A DNA stretch of 9,066 nucleotides, from assembly GCA_042088665.1 (NCBI GenBank), contig JBELMB010000206.1, forward strand, positions 1-9,066, written 5' to 3'. Below are positions 6,568 to 9,066 of the stretch, piece after piece; the first letter of the stretch is position 1; each line of letters starts with the position of its first letter. Position numbers and translations under genes: made by a program. The notes below the pieces were generated by a model, which saw only the letters and a program-made list of their open reading frames with translations, had not been told where the DNA came from and did not search any database. Source of the stretch: JBELMB01 sp042088665. Its GTDB lineage: Bacteria > Pseudomonadota > Alphaproteobacteria > Rhodobacterales > Rhodobacteraceae.

Positions 6568-7192
6568 AGAGCAAGAGACCCTCCACCAGTTTGACCCAGC
6601 CATCAACGGCCACAAACAGCAGCACCTTGAACGGCACAGAGATGATCGTCGGCTGCACCAGCTGCATGCCCAGCGCGATCAGGATCGCCGTCACCGCAAG
6701 GTCGATGGCCACAAAGGGCAGATACAGCAGGAACCCGAATTCGAAGGCGGCGGTCAGTTCCGTCAGCACAAAGGCCGGGATCTGCAGGATCGTCATATCC
6801 GCCGATGGCTGCAACCCTGACCCGGCCCATGTCTCTTCGGCGAGGGCCACGAAAAAGTCGATGTTGGCCGGATCCGTATGCTGCGTGATAAACCCCTTGA
6901 ACGGCGTGATCCCCGCCGAAAAGATCCCGAAAAGCGCATCGACCCCGTCACCAAAGGGGCCGGCGGCCTCGATGGCAGCGGCAGAATTCACGATGCTGGG
7001 CAAGGCAATGAAGACCGACAGGAACAGCGACAGCGCCATGACGATCATGTTCGACGGCACCTGTTGCAGACCGATCGCGTTGCGCACGATCATCAGCACC
7101 ACGGAAATCTTGATGAACGATGTAAACGCCAGCAAGGCCACCAGGAAAAACGAGGCAAGGTAGCCAAGGACAAGGGGGGACAGGTTCTCCAC
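6554..7192 (-). CDS. sctR: T3SS export gate protein SctR (FliP/YscR family)
   Basis: At 212 residues it has the length of non-flagellar SctR proteins and no cleavable signal peptide, unlike most FliP. Conserved blocks are T-S-F-I-K-I-S-V-V-L (24-33) with R-N-A-I-G-L-Q-Q-V-P (37-46), then I-P-A-F-V-L-T-E-L (138-146) with A-F-E-F-G-F-L, and G-M-Q-L-V-x-P-x-x-I-S-V-P-F-K-x-L-L-F-V-x-V-D-G-W (175-199). Five copies form the core of the inner-membrane export gate. The GTG at 7192 is the only possible start near the N-terminus, because an in-frame stop lies three codons upstream. It begins one base after the sctQ stop, with an AAGG at a suitable distance. Confidence 0.95.
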   Translation of the reverse strand: MENLSPLVLGYLASFFLVALLAFTSFIKISVVLMIVRNAIGLQQVPSNMIVMALSLFLSVFIALPSIVNSAAAIEAAGPFGDGVDALFGIFSAGITPFKGFITQHTDPANIDFFVALAEETWAGSGLQPSADMTILQIPAFVLTELTAAFEFGFLLYLPFVAIDLAVTAILIALGMQLVQPTIISVPFKVLLFVAVDGWVKLVEGLLLSYTV

Positions 7193-7193
7193 G

Positions 7194-7439
7194 TCAGATC
7201 AGCCTTGTGATTTGCACCCCGATCTTCGTCTCCAGCTGCACCAGACGCCCCGCGGCCACCGGCACACCATCGGCGCAAAGCAGGACCTCATCGACGCTGG
7301 CGATCTCGCAGGGGAGCACGGATCCCTTTTGCAGCCCCTCGATTTCCGAAACGGTCATCTCGCGACGCTCCAGCTCAATTGTCACAAAGGTGCGCGGGTC
7401 ATTCAGCGCACCGGGTTTGGACGTGTCGCTCTCGCTCAT
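7194..7439 (-). CDS. Predicted internal product SctQ-C (SPOA2 domain alone, 81 residues)
   Basis: The ATG at 7439-7437 is codon 275 of sctQ, in the same frame. It is preceded by GAGGGAGG (plus-strand 7444-7451), which ends four bases before the ATG. The product begins MSESDTSKPG, a polar linker, and then holds only the second SPOA domain. In Yersinia, Salmonella and Shigella a C-terminal SctQ fragment of similar size is made by internal initiation, dimerises and joins full-length SctQ. The existence of this product here is inferred from these signals. Confidence 0.55.
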   Translation of the reverse strand: MSESDTSKPGALNDPRTFVTIELERREMTVSEIEGLQKGSVLPCEIASVDEVLLCADGVPVAAGRLVQLETKIGVQITRLI

Positions 7440-8261
7440 GCGGCCTCCCTCGGTCAGGCGTTTCGTGATCAGGTTCAGGTCGTCCTCGGGGCCACCAAGA
7501 ACAAAGCCGCCGTCAGCGCGGCTCAGAGGCACGATATGGCGATCTGCGACCACCATGTGCACAAAATCCAGCTTCGAGGTCCAATGCTCGGATGGGAAAA
7601 AGACATCCCCCTCGCCCAGCGCACGCAACTCGGCCCGCGCCAACAAGGCCGCTGGCCCGATCAGCGACACCGGTACGGTCAGGTGCTTGAGCGAGCGCGG
7701 CGCGCGCCTTGCATGCCCCCCGGCCAGCGCTTCGGCAAAGGGTTCGGGGGCGGCGGGCACAAGCCAGGCCGTCAGCGCCAACGCGCCTTCCCCGTCCAGA
7801 ATTTCAAAGCCCAGACCCGCGCGCGCGCGGTTCAGCGTGCGGTTGCGGCGCATCTGCGTGACCTCGATGCGCAGATCCAGCCGCGCCTCCAGCGCCGCGA
7901 TGGGCGCACGCAGCAGATGTTCCACGGCAAAGCCAAGCCGGACGGGATCCAGCCTGTCCAGCACGGGCACCAGTTCCTCCAGCCCTTCGAGTTGCTCGAA
8001 AAGGTCAAAATCGAGCCAGATCGTAACGTCCCGGCCATTGACCCGCAGCGACAGTTCAGACCCCGCTCCCTCCGGCACCATCTCTGGGGCGCAGGCACGG
8101 TAACGCATGTCTTCGCCAAAGACGGGCAAGGCGCCTTCGACCACATGGGCCGCGATGACGTCCCACATGGCGACCTGCGCGCCGGAAACCGCGGGCAAGT
8201 CCACGGACAAGGCCGGCAAGACGTGGCGTGCGGGACGAAACCGGCTGCGATCCTGAATCAT
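7194..8261 (-). CDS. sctQ: T3SS cytoplasmic sorting platform / C-ring protein SctQ
   Basis: The 355-residue protein has the SctQ layout: a poorly conserved N-terminal domain, a first SPOA-like domain at about 191-255 (from L-K-H-L-T-V-P-V) and a clear second SPOA domain at about 287-355, ending with G-R-L-V-Q-L-E-T-K-I-G-V-Q-I-T-R-L-I. SctQ forms the pods under the needle complex that collect chaperone-effector complexes and link to SctL and the ATPase. The start overlaps the sctO stop (ATGA) and is preceded by a G-rich stretch. Met275 has its own ribosome binding site and probably starts a shorter product, as in YscQ, SpaO and Spa33. N-terminal divergence is normal in the family; position between sctO and sctR supports the call. 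Confidence 0.88.
   Translation of the reverse strand: MIQDRSRFRPARHVLPALSVDLPAVSGAQVAMWDVIAAHVVEGALPVFGEDMRYRACAPEMVPEGAGSELSLRVNGRDVTIWLDFDLFEQLEGLEELVPVLDRLDPVRLGFAVEHLLRAPIAALEARLDLRIEVTQMRRNRTLNRARAGLGFEILDGEGALALTAWLVPAAPEPFAEALAGGHARRAPRSLKHLTVPVSLIGPAALLARAELRALGEGDVFFPSEHWTSKLDFVHMVVADRHIVPLSRADGGFVLGGPEDDLNLITKRLTEGGRMSESDTSKPGALNDPRTFVTIELERREMTVSEIEGLQKGSVLPCEIASVDEVLLCADGVPVAAGRLVQLETKIGVQITRLI
7444..7451 (-). promoter_or_regulatory. Internal ribosome binding site within sctQ
   Basis: GAGGGAGG is the strongest Shine-Dalgarno-like stretch seen inside sctQ and sits right before Met275. The spacing of four bases from the last G is a little short, while pairing through GAGGG would give seven. 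Confidence 0.5.
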
Positions 8262-8749
8262 CCCGCCCGCGCCCCAAAGCTGTCTGCCGAAAACTGGTCC
8301 TGCATCATGTCATCGGTGCGCTCTTCGGCGCGCAAGGCTTCGACCCGGTCGGTCCGCTGCGCGAGACGTTCCGCCGCCTCAAGCTGTCCCTGCGCCACGG
8401 CGAGGTCGTGCATCAGGCGTTCAAGCCTGGTCTCGGCCGTGCTGATCTGCAGCTCTGCCTCGTCTCGAAGCGTCTTGGCGCGCACTTCGGCGGCGCGCTG
8501 GCGGGCCATGGTGCGCGTGATGGCCACCATACGGGTCTGGGGGTCTGCCAAATCTGCGCTGTCCTCGATGACGCTGTCAAAATTGGCCGCCGCCCCGCCC
8601 ATGACTTTTTCAAACTCCAGCGTCCGGGTGACAAAATCGTCTTTCGCCGCCCCCACGCGCTTGCGCGCCACGCCCGCTTCGGCTTGCAGTCGGTCGACTT
8701 TCATCTGGCGCAGGTCACGCAGCTGACGGATTTGAGCGGCTTGGGTCAT
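8258..8749 (-). CDS. sctO: T3SS stalk protein SctO (FliJ/YscO-like coiled coil)
   Basis: The 163 residues are almost wholly charged and helical, with long heptad-like stretches (about 5-60 and 85-145) rich in Arg, Glu, Gln, Ala and Leu, and no membrane segment. This fits the coiled-coil stalk that inserts into the SctN hexamer and contacts the SctV export gate. Sequence alone is not diagnostic, since SctO/FliJ proteins diverge fast; the call rests on size, fold type and position right after the ATPase gene. The start overlaps the sctN stop (ATGA) and has a strong ribosome binding site, GGAGGAG. No sctP gene follows: sctQ begins within the stop codon. Confidence 0.8.
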   Translation of the reverse strand: MTQAAQIRQLRDLRQMKVDRLQAEAGVARKRVGAAKDDFVTRTLEFEKVMGGAAANFDSVIEDSADLADPQTRMVAITRTMARQRAAEVRAKTLRDEAELQISTAETRLERLMHDLAVAQGQLEAAERLAQRTDRVEALRAEERTDDMMQDQFSADSFGARAG

Positions 8750-9066
8750 GCGAAAATCTCCTCCATGCGGGTCAGCGTCTCTCTCAGAGGCGTGGCCTTC
8801 ATGTCGCTTTGTTTCAGGAAGTCTGTGATTTTTGGGTAAAGATCGAGCGCCCGATCCGTCTGAGCGTCCTGACCGCGTCGGTATTCACCGATTTGCAGCA
8901 GCAATTCGACCTCGGCGTAACGGGCAAGGACCGCGCGCATCTCCGAGGCCATCTCGAAATGGCGATCAGAGACGACGTCGCCCATCACCCGGCTGAGGCT
9001 TTGCCCCACGTCGATCGGTGGAAAACGACCGGAGGCAAAGGCCTTTGCATCGAGGATGATGTGACC
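8746..9066 (-). CDS. sctN: T3SS ATPase SctN, C-terminal part (5' end outside window)
   Basis: The frame is open to the right edge, giving 106 residues; the GTG at 9009 is an internal Val. The fragment starts with G-H-I-I-L-D, continues F-P-P-I-D-V-G-Q-S-L-S-R-V-M, and has the diagnostic I-G-E-Y-R-R-G-Q-D with a following D-R-A-L, all typical of the C-terminal domain of FliI/SctN ATPases. The Walker A and B motifs lie outside the window. The enzyme strips chaperones from substrates and helps feed them to the export gate. FliI and SctN cannot be told apart from this part; the neighbours favour SctN. Confidence 0.92.
   Translation of the reverse strand, partial: GHIILDAKAFASGRFPPIDVGQSLSRVMGDVVSDRHFEMASEMRAVLARYAEVELLLQIGEYRRGQDAQTDRALDLYPKITDFLKQSDMKATPLRETLTRMEEIFA
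8758..8764 (-). promoter_or_regulatory. Ribosome binding site of sctO, inside the end of sctN
   Basis: GGAGGAG lies eight bases before the sctO ATG and within the last codons of sctN (E-E). It fixes the sctO start and supports the ATGA overlap as a true translational coupling site. Confidence 0.7.

Noticed and set aside
4416..6820. Long plus-strand open frames (363 and 446 codons) opposite sctU, sctT, sctS and sctR
   Set aside because: Translations are rich in His, Arg, Gln and Asp, the usual result of reading hydrophobic membrane protein genes on the opposite strand; the minus-strand genes have clear families.
7207..8839. Plus-strand open frames (up to 504 codons) opposite sctQ and sctO
   Set aside because: Shadow frames with no recognisable motif; the overlapping minus-strand genes fit the operon.
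4428..9066. Flagellar export cluster (fliI-fliJ-fliM/N-fliP-fliQ-fliR-flhB)
   Set aside because: Contiguous N-O-Q-R-S-T-U order, SctR of 212 residues without a signal peptide, and one 355-residue SctQ with two SPOA domains favour the non-flagellar type. No flagellar structural genes are in the window. The full locus would settle this.

Overview
The window is GC-rich DNA with alphaproteobacterial character, most likely from the Rhodobacteraceae (roseobacter group). This is inferred from base composition, GTG starts, purine-rich ribosome binding sites and protein style; no marker gene in the window proves it. Three blocks are present: the 3' end of a histidine kinase gene (+), a large RTX-type beta-roll protein (+), and a convergent, tightly packed type III secretion (T3SS) operon (-) that occupies the right half.

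Left (1-793): the last about 235 codons of a sensor histidine kinase. The window opens almost exactly on the phosphoacceptor histidine, so the sensor part is missing. Eighty-three bases with a GC-rich imperfect hairpin and a good ribosome binding site lead into the next gene.

Middle (794-4211): a 1122-residue, cysteine-free, very acidic protein built from 18-residue RTX-like units in which one nonapeptide carries the usual GGxGxD and the other has the Asp replaced by Asn (GxGxxN). The phase holds for long stretches and is interrupted by three non-repeat inserts. A strong intrinsic terminator follows. No type I exporter genes are seen.

Right (4428-9066, minus strand, read right to left): sctN (ATPase, C-terminal part only), sctO, sctQ, sctR, sctS, sctT and sctU. 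Gene order, the contiguous R-S-T-U block and the SctR length without a signal peptide indicate a non-flagellar (injectisome-type) system. Junctions are ATGA overlaps or gaps of 1-3 bases, so this is one translationally coupled unit. Inside sctQ a second start with its own ribosome binding site predicts a separate 81-residue SPOA protein (SctQ-C).

The most striking observation is that SctU lacks its NPTH self-cleavage motif; NNAT stands at the aligned position (residues 259-262). No sctP (needle-length ruler) lies between sctO and sctQ, where it is often found. Together these suggest a divergent T3SS without the usual substrate-specificity switch. The convergent RTX-like protein and the kinase may be a secreted or surface partner and a regulator, but that link rests on position only.
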